From Craterostigma plantagineum (Eukaryota > Streptophyta > Magnoliopsida > Lamiales > Linderniaceae), in contig JAPQWV010000001.1 of the NCBI GenBank assembly GCA_027422505.1, positions 8,804,001 to 8,868,000 on the forward strand: DNA of 64,000 nucleotides, written 5' to 3'. This document shows, piece by piece, positions 45,534 to 56,100 of this stretch (position 1 is the first letter of the stretch; every line of letters starts with the position of its first letter). Position numbers and translations under genes: made by a program. The notes under the pieces were generated by a model. It was not told the origin of the DNA and searched no databases. It worked only from the letters and a program-made list of their open reading frames with translations.

Positions 45534-48136
45534 ACAGGTCGTCATCCACACACACACGTCCACCCCAAAAAGCAGCGCGAAGCTCCAAAAGATTGGCCTT
45601 GTCATCTAACGCGATCACGTACCGTGCTCGCTGGCGCCTACAACACATAACATAAAAGAATGAGCCACCGAGGCTCAGTAAGCAGAAATCATGCATGTAT
45701 GCACGTGTCCATTTCCCCGCAAAGGCAAACCCTGCCGATGCATAAATTTCTATGCAAGGGCAATCCGCGCCGATGCACCTAATACTCGTACTAGTAAAAC
45801 TCAGGGCCCTCGGCTAATCTTACTATGCACCACAAAAGCTCACGTCCCTCAGGACAATACGACAGCGGTCCACGCCGGATGGCCGAACCCTAGGATGCAC
45901 ATCGTTCCCCTAGGTCGCCATATAAACCCGGTCGTCCCGTCTGTCCGGCGGTCGCTCACGCTGGTAGCCTACGCTGAGGTTGCCTACACCAGGGTTCCAC
46001 CCGGTGCTGCTTATACCCTCAGGTCGCACCCTCCAGGTCGCACCTTACCGCCACGGGCCACGCCCGAATCCTATCCATAGGATACCAATATATATATATT
46101 TACAATAATAGTACGACGACGCTAAACGCCGCCCTGGTAGCATAGTAGACAGCCCCTGACTCAACTATGAGTCGACACACTTGCCCACATCGGCAAGTCC
46201 TCGTCGCGTACAAGCGACATATAATTATGCATACTCAGTCCCACGACCATTCCCCTTGAGTTCGTGCGTGCACATGAATATGCATATGCAAACAAATGCA
46301 ATTTAGGCTTACCACATGAAAGCGCTACAAACAATTCACGAAATCACGAAATCATGTAGGCACATAGTCTCATAAAACATATAACACTCGAGTTATGTGT
46401 TGTAGTTGGATTCTACTTACCTGGCGTCCGTAGATTATTAGCTAGTGGTCCTGCGAAATTGTTAATCCCTATTCCAAGCATAAAATTCTATCGTCAGTGT
46501 ATCATCTAAATTCTTGAATTTCCTAAGTATCAAAATGCTTAGCTAATGGATAAATAGATATCGAAATTTGCTAAGGTTAAGTTACTCCGTGAAAATCCTT
46601 AGTCAGTGAAATTTATGGCATAGTATACAATATTCCAAGCTTGCATTGTAATTATATTATTCTGTCCCTATACTTGTTCGCTACACCACACAAATTTGCC
46701 ACTTGCATGTTCCTCCATTATTTTATTCCTACACCTCGTGAAGTCATATGCACCTACCATATTATATTATATTATTTTATTACCCACCCAATCATGGAAG
46801 TATTTGTTTGTGAGGTCCAATCATCTCAATCCACCAAGTTCATGTACTATTGATATCAATGCCTCACTACTGAAGTTTGTGTAGTTTATTATATTGTTTA
46901 TTTTATCCTCTCCCAAAATCCAATGTAACTTATATTATTATCCTATCACTTAGACATTCGTGAAGTTCCACTAAGCCAAGAGTTCGCAGAAGCTTATCTC
47001 GTTGATTTATAACTCGCCAAGTCAATTGGTGAAGTATATAATTCGCCAAATAGACTTCCTTCGCGAAGTCATCGTCCTCACAATTCGCAAAGAAATGGTC
47101 CTGTGGTTTCGTGAAATGGTTCTTCACCTCCAATTCGCGAAATTTGTGAAATTCATAATTCGCTAAGTTGAGTTCGCCATCTAGATCCAACCCGCGAAAT
47201 GACTTGAACTCGCAAAACTCAAGCTCGCAAAGTGGGTTCGCCAACCTGGACCCGCAACTGTCGTGGGGCTTAATTCGCAAAGCTGCCCGCCAACCTTGAG
47301 CCCGCAAAGTACCATGCCACATGAGTTCGCCAAGTCGAGTCCGCAGAACATCGACCCGCAAAGGAGGTGTGCGGCTCCCTATTTCGCAAAAATGGTTTTG
47401 GGTTCGCAAATTTTCACCCGCAAAGGCATGAGCTCGGCAACGTCTCTGGTTCGCAGAATTAACTCAGCCCGTGAAGTGGTGAGTTCGCAATACTTCTAGC
47501 GGCTTAGGGTTCGTGAATCGGGTTCGCAAACTGGTTCGGCCCGCAAAATCCTTCTCCTGACCAATTCGCAAACTGCACCCAATTCGCAAACCTTAGTTCG
47601 CAAGGCTTCCGTTGCGTTGATTCGCCAATCTCAAGGAAATCGTGAAATTGCTCATCCCACCAAGTTTCAGTTCGCGAACTATGTCTGTCTTGCAAGGTGT
47701 ACGCGTTTCGCGACTTTAGACCCGCAAAATGCTCACCCACAAGAGTTCGCGATCTTCTCAGCCCGCAATCCGTCAAGGATTCGCAAAATAAAGCCGTGTC
47801 TTGCTGAGTGCTCTGCGAAGTTGGACCCGTGAAGTTTCAACTCGCCGAACAAAGTCGATGATCCCTCGTTTGCGAATCAGTTCGCACGAACATCTTTTAG
47901 TTCGCGATATCACGCCTTTGAAGGTGAAAAAGTCGGTTGCTCCAAGAGTATGATGAGGACCGATTTTAAACTCCAGAATCCCTAAATTGCTAGTTTAGTT
48001 CCAATCATGCACCTATCCCTATTTTTCGTGCTTAAATTTTCTTAAGACATGTTGTTATAAGACTAAAAACGCAAGGATTAAGGTTAGGGCGTCTCTCAGT
48101 TCTTAAATTTGTGCTTTAGGCTCGAAACCTTATCGA
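45534..48136 (-). mobile_element. Truncated gypsy 5' LTR, minus orientation
   Basis: 45534-46500 matches 41271-42060 and the inverted complement of 53580-54520. It holds a GC-rich block (45690-46080) with the same hairpin-rich leader sequence, then the TTCGCGAA-word field (46950-47920). About 250 bp of its U5 end are missing at 45534 and roughly 0.8 kb of its U3 end at 48136, where it is cut by Cassandra sequence. Confidence 0.75.
46950..47920. repeat. Longest field of TTCGCGAA-type words
   Basis: Nearly 1 kb with a CGCGAA, CGCAAA or CGCCAA core every 15-30 bases, for example around 47230-47360 and 47500-47780. The words occur in all frames and on both strands, so they are not a coding repeat. 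Confidence 0.78.
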
Positions 48137-48399
48137 AGCACAACCTCTCGCAGTACGGTGCTGGTTCGGGGACGAACTAGGAGGAAGCTGGTGGGCATGT
48201 GACGCCCGGGGCCGAAGAGGGCGGGGAGTGATCGCCGGTGCCAGGGTGCACGGACAATGAGCGGCTCCTGGCAGGCTTCTAGGCGAAGGGGTACATGAAC
48301 GAACCGATCCAACACCAGAATGAGAGGGGATCCTAAGACTGACAATGTATGGGCGTGTCAGGCTAAGAATCGTATAAAAAGAATTGATAGTACTACTCA

Positions 48400-48504
48400 T
48401 ATCACCAAGGTCGACCTACCTTTTCGGGAGTCCATCTATAGAAACTCCGAAGTTAAGCGTGCTTGACTTGGGGCAATCTAAGGATGGGTGACCCCCTGGG
48501 AAGT
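48400..48504 (+). promoter_or_regulatory. 5S rRNA-derived internal Pol III promoter in the Cassandra LTR
   Basis: AACTCCGAAGTTAAGCGTGC (box A, around 48450), AGGATGGGTGACC (intermediate element, 48481-48493) and CCTGGGAAGT (box C, 48495-48504) are all intact in 5S order and spacing. TATAAAAA lies just upstream (48373). The same set is in the second LTR near 48988-49043. Derived from 5S rRNA but not a functional 5S gene. Confidence 0.85.
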
Positions 48505-48665
48505 TTCTCAGGGTGCGTGTGAGCGAGTGCACGAAGCACGCTAAAAGGTTAAATGGTGGTACAGTGGGGCCAGACTATCGGTCGGAGTGTGGTGGGCCCA
48601 ACCCCACTGGTCCCGATAGGGACCGATGCTATAGTGACACCCGGTATGGAACGGGTCGTTACAGG

Positions 48666-48677
48666 TGGTATCAGAGC
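48666..48677 (+). promoter_or_regulatory. Primer binding site of the Cassandra TRIM
   Basis: TGGTATCAGAGC, two bases after the LTR end GTTACA; initiator tRNA-Met type. Confidence 0.9.
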
Positions 48678-49123
48678 ACAACCTCTCGCAGTACGGTGCT
48701 GGTTCGGGGACGAACCAGGCGGAAGCTGGTGGGCATGTGACGCCCGGGGCCGAAGAGGGCGGGGAGTGATCGCCGGTGCCAGGGTGCACGGACAATGAGC
48801 GGCTCCTGGCAGGCTTCTAGGCGAAGGGGTACATGAACGAACCGATCCAACACCAGAATGAGAGGGGATCCTGAGACTGACAATGTATGGGCGTGTCAGG
48901 CTAAGAATCGTATAAAAGGATTGATAGTACTACTCATATCACCAAGGTCGACCTACCTTTTCGGGAGTCCATCTATAGAAACTCCGAAGTTAAGCGTGCT
49001 TGACTTGGGGCAATCTAAGGATGGGTGACCCCCTGGGAAGTTTCTCAGGGTGCGTGTGAGCGAGTGCACGAAGCACGCTAAAAGGTTAAATGGTGGTACA
49101 GTGGGGCCAGACTATCAGTCGGA

Positions 49124-50683
49124 GTGTGGTGGGATGCCTTAAGTCGAAAGACAGTAAGCACGGAACTCCAACGACTCGAAGTGGAGATCGTACCATTAGG
49201 CGAGGTCGAGGTGAAGTTAGCAGCTTTGACCCTTCAACCGACATTGTTAGAACAAATCAAGAAGGCTCAGGAAAATGACGAGTTCTATGTCAAGATCAAG
49301 GAAACCCAGACAGAGCGGCCGGCAGTAGACTATGTATTCCGTGACGACGGGAGCTTGTACTACAAGAGCAGATTATATATACCGGACGATGCAGGACTTC
49401 GAAGAACTATAATGGCGGAAGCACATACTACACCGTACTCAGTACATCCTGGAGCCACGAAGCTATATAGAGACTTACGGGCGCACTACTGGTGGCCAGG
49501 AATGAAGAAAGACGCAGCAGAATTCGTCAGTCAATGCCTCACTTGTCAACAAATTAAGGCAGAACACCAACGGCCAGCAGGAACGCTGCAGCCCTTACCG
49601 ATTCCGGAGTGGAAATGGGACAATATAACGATGGATTTCGTGAGCGGATTGCCGAAAAATGTGAAAGGGCATGATGCGATATGGGTGATTGTAGACCGAC
49701 TTACGAAATCTGCTCATTTTCTGCCAATAAGTACGACATTCACCATGGAGCGATACGCGGAACTGTATATCCAGGAGATAGTACGACTCCATGGAGTACC
49801 ACTGTCGATAGTATCAGATCGTGATTCCAGATTTTTATCTAAGTTCTGGACGAGTTTGCAAAAGGCGATGGGGACAAAATTGTCATTCAGCACAGCTTAT
49901 CATCCGCAAACGGACGGCCAATCCGAGCGGACGATCCAGACACTTGAAGATATGCTACGAGCCTGTGTGCTCGACTTCAAAGGCAACTGGAGCAAGTACC
50001 TTCCACTGGTGGAATTCTCGTACAATAATAGTTATCAAGCTACCATTGGAATGGCTCCTTATGAAGCCTTATACGGACGAAAGTGCAGATCCCCAGTACA
50101 TTGGGATGAAGTCGGTGAACGGGCGATGTTAGGCCCAGATATGATCCGAGAGATGACGGAAATTATCGCGACGATTCGAGAGAGAATGCGCACGGCGCAA
50201 AGCAGACAAAAGAATTATGCTGATCGGAGACGTAGACCATTAGAATTCGAAGTTGATGACTGGGTCTTCGTGAAAGTGTCACCGACGAAAGGCATTAAGA
50301 GGTTCGGGAAGAAGGGAAAATTGAGCCCGAGGTATATTGGTCCATTCAGAATAGTGAAAAGAGTTGGCAAAGTAGCGTACCAACTGGAACTACCAGCATC
50401 GTTGTCACAAGTACACGATGTGTTCCATGTTTCGACTTTGCGAAAATACATCGCTGACCCAAGCCATGTACTAGTAAACGACTCGTTGCACCAGCAATTG
50501 AAGCCGGATTTGAGCTATGAGGAAGTGCCAGTAGAAATATTGATGTACGAAACTAAGAGACTTAGGAATAAAGAAATTCCCCTAGTGAAAATTCTGTGGC
50601 AGAATCAGTCAGTAGAGGAAGCCACTTGGGAACGTGAGGATGAAATGAGGGTTCACTATCCTGATTTGTTCCAAACGGGTTGA
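49124..50683 (+). CDS. Gypsy chromovirus integrase with chromodomain (5'-truncated pol)
   Basis: An unbroken 519-codon frame. It enters gypsy pol at DALSRK, the end of RNase H, directly from Cassandra LTR sequence (junction about 49133). It then has the HHCC zinc finger (H and H near HTTPYSVHPGATK, C and C in CLTCQQ). The integrase core keeps the catalytic D (MDFVSGLPK), D (VSDRDSRF) and E (GQSERTIQTLE). A GPY/F module follows (YIGPFRIVKRVGKVAYQL), then a chromodomain-like tail (YEEVPVEILMYETKRLRNK, ILWQNQ, ATWEREDEM). Chromovirus chromodomains direct integration to heterochromatin. RT, RNase H, protease and gag are missing, so it cannot replicate alone. The ATG at 49124 lies in Cassandra sequence; whether it is used is unknown. 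Confidence 0.9.
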   Translation: MWWDALSRKTVSTELQRLEVEIVPLGEVEVKLAALTLQPTLLEQIKKAQENDEFYVKIKETQTERPAVDYVFRDDGSLYYKSRLYIPDDAGLRRTIMAEAHTTPYSVHPGATKLYRDLRAHYWWPGMKKDAAEFVSQCLTCQQIKAEHQRPAGTLQPLPIPEWKWDNITMDFVSGLPKNVKGHDAIWVIVDRLTKSAHFLPISTTFTMERYAELYIQEIVRLHGVPLSIVSDRDSRFLSKFWTSLQKAMGTKLSFSTAYHPQTDGQSERTIQTLEDMLRACVLDFKGNWSKYLPLVEFSYNNSYQATIGMAPYEALYGRKCRSPVHWDEVGERAMLGPDMIREMTEIIATIRERMRTAQSRQKNYADRRRRPLEFEVDDWVFVKVSPTKGIKRFGKKGKLSPRYIGPFRIVKRVGKVAYQLELPASLSQVHDVFHVSTLRKYIADPSHVLVNDSLHQQLKPDLSYEEVPVEILMYETKRLRNKEIPLVKILWQNQSVEEATWEREDEMRVHYPDLFQTG

Positions 50684-50701
50684 TTTCGGGGGCGAAATCC
50701 T

Positions 50702-50717
50702 CTTTAAGGGGGGAGGA
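50702..50717 (+). other. Polypurine tract of the plus-strand gypsy element
   Basis: CTTTAAGGGGGGAGGA directly before the LTR start TGTAGCACCCAGG. Confidence 0.85.
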
Positions 50718-50922
50718 TGTAGCACCCAGGTCCCCGTAATAGTAAGGCCAATAAACTTGCACGAATGTTGACCATGATTATGTGCTTAAGTGATTAGTTG
50801 AATGTCGTGCCCAGTCGATTATGTCAATTACATGCAATTATATGAATTTTTGTGCACATTAACTATGTGACCATGTGATACCTAATTTACTAGGGATTTT
50901 GAAAATAAGGATTAGGGGAGAC

Positions 50923-51692
50923 CAGTGTTTTAAAACGCGCATAGCGCAACGCGTCGCGTTTCAGTTCAGATAGCGCGTAGTGTAAATAGCGTAGCGTATT
51001 GCGTGAGTATTTCGGACAACGTTAAATAAACATTATTTATAACAAATTATTAATCATAACCACATTATTCAAGCTTTATATGAAAATTTGGTTCAATAAT
51101 ATATATAAAATATACTAAGATATTAAAAACAATAAAAAATATAGATAATAAAAGGTATTAAAAATTCATATACATAAAGATTATATTGAATTTTTAATCT
51201 AATTTAATATATTAGCACACAAAATATTGAAAAAGATGATGAATATTTAGAAAATTATTCTTACGAGTATCGAAAAATATAAGATATGCATGTCATTTTG
51301 ATCGCTGTTAAACAAAGAATAAATTAAGTAAATTTATTTATTTTTATCACATATATTACATTAAATGATCTAGCCTTTTATGTTATGGTGGAAATAATTT
51401 AAAAGCTAGAAAAGAAATGGAAAATAGTCAAATCATCAACACGTCACAATTGGTTTTTTGCTTTGTGACAGCCTGTTGCGACGGATTTCCGTCGATAACC
51501 GTTAAACCCAAATAAAAAAATAAATAAGCACAGGAAAAGAGGCAGTTTGTGACGGACTATTGCGACGGAATTTCCGTCGCTAAGTGTCAATTCTGTCCGT
51601 ACGCCTTTTTTCTTGCGCGTCGTAGCGTTTTCAGAAAATATTACGCGAAAGCGCGCGTTAAAACGCGCTATAAAACGCTTTTTAAAACACTG
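50923..51692. mobile_element. Non-autonomous hAT-like element, 770 bp
   Basis: Perfect 8-bp target duplication GGGGAGAC (50915-50922 and 51693-51700). Inverted ends CAGTGTTTTAAAACGCG (left) and CAGTGTTTTAAAAAGCG (right, inverted), with further AGCGCG-type words inside both ends. The middle is AT-rich. It includes a short inverted pair GACGGAAATTCCGTCGC / GCGACGGATTTCCGTC near 51478-51580. No transposase. Confidence 0.9.
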
Positions 51693-52549
51693 GGGGAGAC
51701 TGAGGATTTTATACACAAAGATGCTCATGCGACCTTATGGAAATTGCATGCAGCTAATTACGTGCCAACATGATCGTATGGTTTCCGCATACTAAATATG
51801 CACTTAGGGAATTATAAGAACGTTGCGCACTTAACTATGTGCTTAGGACGTATTTAACTTATCCAAAGTTTTTTTTTAAAAATGGCTTAGAATGGAGGTA
51901 ACATATTACCCAAATTAGTGGGAGCCCAATAAATGAATAACAAGGCCCAAGTAGGATTTTAAATTGTCCAAATACATAGAGATGATGATGATAGAAGTTG
52001 GGCTAAAATATTAAACTTAGGCCCATGTCATTGAAAGATAACCTTGGAAGACAAAGTTCCTCAATTTATGGGAGTTCACGTCAACTTTAGTCCTACTACC
52101 CATACCTACCATAAGAAAATATCTATCTAACCTTTCAACTCCATAACCTCATTTGGGGAAGAAAAGAACCATCGAAACACTTGGGAAGAGAAGAGAGCTA
52201 ACGAAAAACCACAAGAAAAGAGGGAGACGATTAAAAGACTTCTCCTAAAGCTTGGGAATTGGTATACCTCCTCACTATTACTATATCTTTGTCCAAAGTA
52301 ATGGGGTATTTTAGGATGTTATAAGCACGGGCACCTCATGTCCTCGGATTTGTACGAATTGATTTTCAAAATTATAATCCTTACCTTGATTATGTGTTTT
52401 AAACTCTATATTTACATGTTTAGGGATTATGAGGCACGAAAATATGTCTAAACTTGCATTTTATTTAAGCTTGAAATTTAGGGTTTAAGGAGTTCATATC
52501 GACCTTCAACGCGTTCTTGAGAAAAAAATAGCTTTTTGATCCTTACAGT

Positions 52550-53420
52550 TAGTACTTCGCGAAGTAGAAAGTGTTTTAGCATAGTTGAATTCGTGTTTTG
52601 CGAACTCCTCAAGTGGACGAACCCGTAGCCTCCGCGAATCCACTTTGCGAACTGAGAGAGAGCCATATTTGATGATTGGCGAACCCAAGAGAGTTTGTGA
52701 ACCCTAGTTCGCGAATCTCATGTATCTCGCGGGTTCTAGGGTTTTGCGGATTGTGCTCCTTTGGCGAATCCAACATTTCTCGGACTCAATTATATTTGGC
52801 GAACTCAAACCCATTCGCGAACCGAACCTAATTGGCTAATTCATGCGATCCCGTTTGGAGAATCTGCGGTTAAGGTGCACTTTGCGAACCGGCTTTGGCG
52901 AACTGAGATTCGCGAATCCAAGCGAAGTTGGCGGGCGGCATTTTGCGAATCCATCCCAGTTTGGCGAATCAAGGTTCAGCGGGCCACATCACGAATTCAT
53001 TTCACGGGTTCAATCATCCGCGAATCCACGTGCTCGACAATTCGCGAATCCAGTGGATGGCGAACTGATCAACATCGCGAACCAACTATTTGCGAATTCA
53101 AGCAAGTTCTGCGAATCCATCAAGGTTTGCGGGTTATGTTTTGCGGACTCCTCAAGTGCGAACTCGACCTCTCCGAATTTGGCGAACTTGACCACGGCTC
53201 ATTTGGCCAATCCATTCCGCGAGCCCAAAGTGGAGAATTGCGAACCCGATTGGCGAATTTAAGGATTTTGCGAATTGGCTTCGCAAATTAGGTCGTTTAG
53301 CGAACCTTGGTTCCTTAGAAATACACATCGCGAACTTAGGACTAGGATAACTTCGTGAATTATATAGTGCAATAACATAGGTTTCGCGAACCTTAGAAAA
53401 TTATGAGTGCAATTCGCGAA
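52550..53420 (+). repeat. Field of GCGAA words in the right gypsy LTR
   Basis: By eye about 30 GCGAA in about 870 bases, mostly TTCGCGAA, TTGGCGAA, TTTGCGAA followed by TCC or CTC, at irregular spacing. One would be expected by chance. Open frames here read as FANP/FGES-like runs in several frames, an effect of the word rather than coding. Confidence 0.8.
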
Positions 53421-54761
53421 ACACACTTAGCAACTTGGAACAATTATGGAACTTCACGAGTCATGCGAGAATTTCGAATCCAATTAGAGTTCTCAAATAT
53501 ATTTATGACTTAGGACGTTATTTAAGTTCTTAAGCAATTTATTAACTAAAATAGTGCCCTGACGATAACGTTTTATGCCTAAGGTTTGGACTTAGGAAAA
53601 TCCACGGGGCAGGTAGCTAGAAATCATCGGACGACAGGTAAGTAGAAATCCAACTACAACACATAACTCGAGTGTTATATGGTTTATGAGACTATGTGCC
53701 TACATGATTTCGTGATTTCGTGAATTGTTTGTAGCGCTTTCATGTGGTAAGCATAAGTTGCATTTGTTTGCATATGCATATTCATGTGCACGCACGAACT
53801 CATGGGGAAGGGTCATGGGATAGAGTGTGCATGGTGATATGTCGCTTGTATGCGACGAGGACTTGCCAGTGTGGGCAAGTGTGTCGACTCATAGTTGAGT
53901 CAGGGGCTGTCTACTATGCTACCAGGGCGGCGTTTAGCGTCGTCGTACTATTATTGTAAATATATATATTGGTATCCTATGGATAGGATTTGGGCATGGC
54001 CCGTGGCGGTAAGGTGCGGCCTGGAGGGTGCGACCTGAGGGTATAAGCGACACAGGGTGGAACCCTGGTGTAGGCGTCCTCAGCGTGGGCTACCAGCGTG
54101 AGCGACCGCCGGACAGTCGGGGACGACCGGGTTCATATGGCGATCTAGGGGAACGATGTGCATCCTAGGGTTCGGCCATCCGGCGTGGACCGCTGTCGTA
54201 TTGTCCTGAGGGACGTGAGCTCTTGTGGTGCATAGTAAGATTAGCCGAGGGCCCTGAGTTTTACTAGTACGAGTATTAGGTGCATCGGCGCGGATTGCCC
54301 TTGCATAGAAATTTATGCATCGGCAGGGTTTGCCTTTGCGGGGAAATGGACACGTGCATACATGCATGATTTCTGCTTACTGAGCCTCGGTGGCTCATTC
54401 TTTTATGTTATGTGTTGTAGGCGCTAGCGAGCACGGTACGTGATCGCGTTAGATGACAAGGCCAATCTTTTGGAGCTTCGCGCTGCTTTTTGGGGTGGAC
54501 GTGTGTGTATGGATGACGACCTGTGAGGCCGGGCGCATAGAAGCCTTTTGCTGTGCCGACACACCTTCGTCCTCGTAGTTAGATCATGTCTGGAACTTAG
54601 TGTTCGACATGTATTCTTTTGACTTGTACAGAACATCATTCCATTATGTAAATGGAAAAAGAAAAATTTTATACGCATTTTCAGTGTACCTTACTACTCA
54701 TAACTCGCTAGGCACATAGGAATGCGCTAGAATAGGCAGTTAGGGAAGTCGGGTCGTGACA

Positions 54762-55990
54762 GCACTTCAGCAACAACAGTTACTAAAGCTCTGTATTCAG
54801 CTTCCGTAGAAGATCTAGAAACTGTTGCTTGCTTCTCTGCTTTCCAAGTTATTAATGAATTCCCCAAGAATGTACATTAGCCCGGGACAGATTTTCTGGT
54901 ATCTTTACTAGCAGCCCAATCTGCGTCTGAGAAAGCTTTCAATTCAAAACGGTGATATGAGGCCAGCTGTAAGGAGGTGATGCACGGCTGTTAGATGAGA
55001 GGTTCTTGGCATTGCCATGTATTGGCTGAGTTTATGTACTGTAAATGCAATGTCCGGCCTTGTGAATGTCAAGTAAAGGAGCCTGCCCACCAATCTTCTA
55101 TACTGGAAATGATCTTTTAGCAAGTCACCATCAGTTTTTGTAATTGCTTGACTCGAGCTCATGGGTGTTCCCAGTGGCTTGGCACTTATATAACCTGTCT
55201 TCCAGCAATTGCAAGGTATATTATTTCTGGGACAAGTAAATACCTTGTTCACTTCGTGCTACCTCTACCCCAAGGAAGTATTTAACTTCCCCAAGGTCCT
55301 TAAGTCTGAAACAAGTACTCAGAAAAGTTTTTGCTTCCTCAATTGCCTTCACTGATGGTCCTGCCACAATTATGTCATCAACATATACTAGCAGCACTAG
55401 TAGCTGGTCCCCCTTGCCTTTTAGGAACAATGTATGGTCGGATTGTGTCTGAGTAAACCAAATTCCTTGACAGCGTTGGTAAAGGTCTTGTTCCATTCCC
55501 TTGAAGCTTGCTTCAACCCATACAAGGACTTGTGTAGCTTGCAGACTGCTTTATCATTTCCTGACCTCTCATATGCACTGTATGATCCCTGTGGGAGATC
55601 CATGTATATCTCCTCTATCAGCTCTCCATTAAGGAAAGCATTGTTAACATCCAATTGAACTAGATACCAATCCAACTTTGCGGCTAAGCATAGAATTATC
55701 CTAATAGTGCTTGGTTTTGCCACAGGGGGCAAATGTCTCTATGTAATCTATCCATTCTCTTTGGTTAAAACCCTTAGCAACTAGCCTTGCTTTGTATTTT
55801 TCAATCTCCCTGAGTGAATTATACTTTAGCCTATAGACCCAGCGACAGCCAATAGATTTCTTACCTTTTGGCAGTGGCATGAATGACCATGTTCCATTAT
55901 CCTCAAGTGCCTTAAACTCTTTTACATGGCTTTCACCCACTTCTCTGACTGTGAAGCCTGTGCATAGGTTTTGGGCTCTTGATTGATGGA
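54762..55990 (-). pseudogene. Copia reverse transcriptase and RNase H (N-terminal part)
   Basis: Minus strand: NGTWSFMPLPKGKKSIGCRW, VYRLKYNSLREIEKYKARL and [19 protein letters not shown], then [47 protein letters not shown] (catalytic YVDD) and FRLKDLGEVKYFLGVEVAR, then GRLLYLTFTRPDI. These are copia RT motifs in order. Frameshifts lie near 55700, 55430 and 55240, and a stop follows the FAPCGKT stretch. RNase H begins before 54940 and is cut at 54761 by the composite insertion. Confidence 0.9.
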
Positions 55991-56100
55991 TATGCTGTTG
56001 ATCAGTGCCTGAAACTGACTTGAGAAGTTCTGATGTGAATATATCTCTGATATTGGGTACAAGGTCTTCTTTTGCATCAGTCTATTGCAGTGGTAGTCAG

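Larger units (their letters stand above)
48137..49133 (+). mobile_element. Tandem Cassandra-type TRIM: int-LTR-int-LTR, cut at both ends
   Basis: Order: partial internal 48137-48197, LTR 48198-48663 (466 bp, TGTGACGCCCGG...GGGTCGTTACA), internal 48664-48735 (72 bp with PBS), LTR 48736-49133 (lacks its last ~65 bp). No protein is coded. The repeat of int-LTR means LTR-LTR recombination or a tandem cDNA. It is cut on the left by a gypsy LTR and on the right by a gypsy integrase frame. Confidence 0.88.
41019..54761. mobile_element. Composite gypsy-Cassandra-gypsy insertion with one target duplication
   Basis: Starts TGTAGCGACCC and ends GGGTCGTGACA, flanked by GCACT (41014-41018 and 54762-54766), and sits precisely in the copia RNase H frame. 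Left part: a minus-strand gypsy LTR, a shrunken internal region and a second truncated LTR. Middle: tandem Cassandra TRIM. Right part: plus-strand gypsy integrase and 3' LTR. Both outer ends are U5 ends: the first few hundred bases match the inverted complement of the last few hundred. Confidence 0.8.
50718..54761 (+). mobile_element. Gypsy 3' LTR, plus orientation (4044 bp including a nested MITE)
   Basis: TGTAGCACCCAGG...GGGTCGTGACA. Without the 778 bp added by the nested hAT-like element it is about 3.27 kb. It contains the GCGAA-word field (52550-53420) and a GC-rich block with hairpins (53580-54540). Related to, but clearly diverged from, the minus-oriented LTR at 41019-44714. Confidence 0.85.

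Noticed and set aside
45691..46080. A 129-codon frame (and its inverted twin at 54080-54367) as a conserved gene.
   Set aside because: It lies in the GC-rich block of the gypsy LTR; the conservation is between LTR copies and there is no domain.
48400..48520. A functional 5S rRNA gene.
   Set aside because: Only the central promoter part matches 5S; the start and end differ and the segment sits inside a TG...CA LTR with a PBS after it. It is a Cassandra LTR.
52761..53291. A 176-codon frame with FAN/CES-like repeats as a repetitive protein gene.
   Set aside because: The repeats arise from the GCGAA word read in several frames at irregular spacing inside an LTR.
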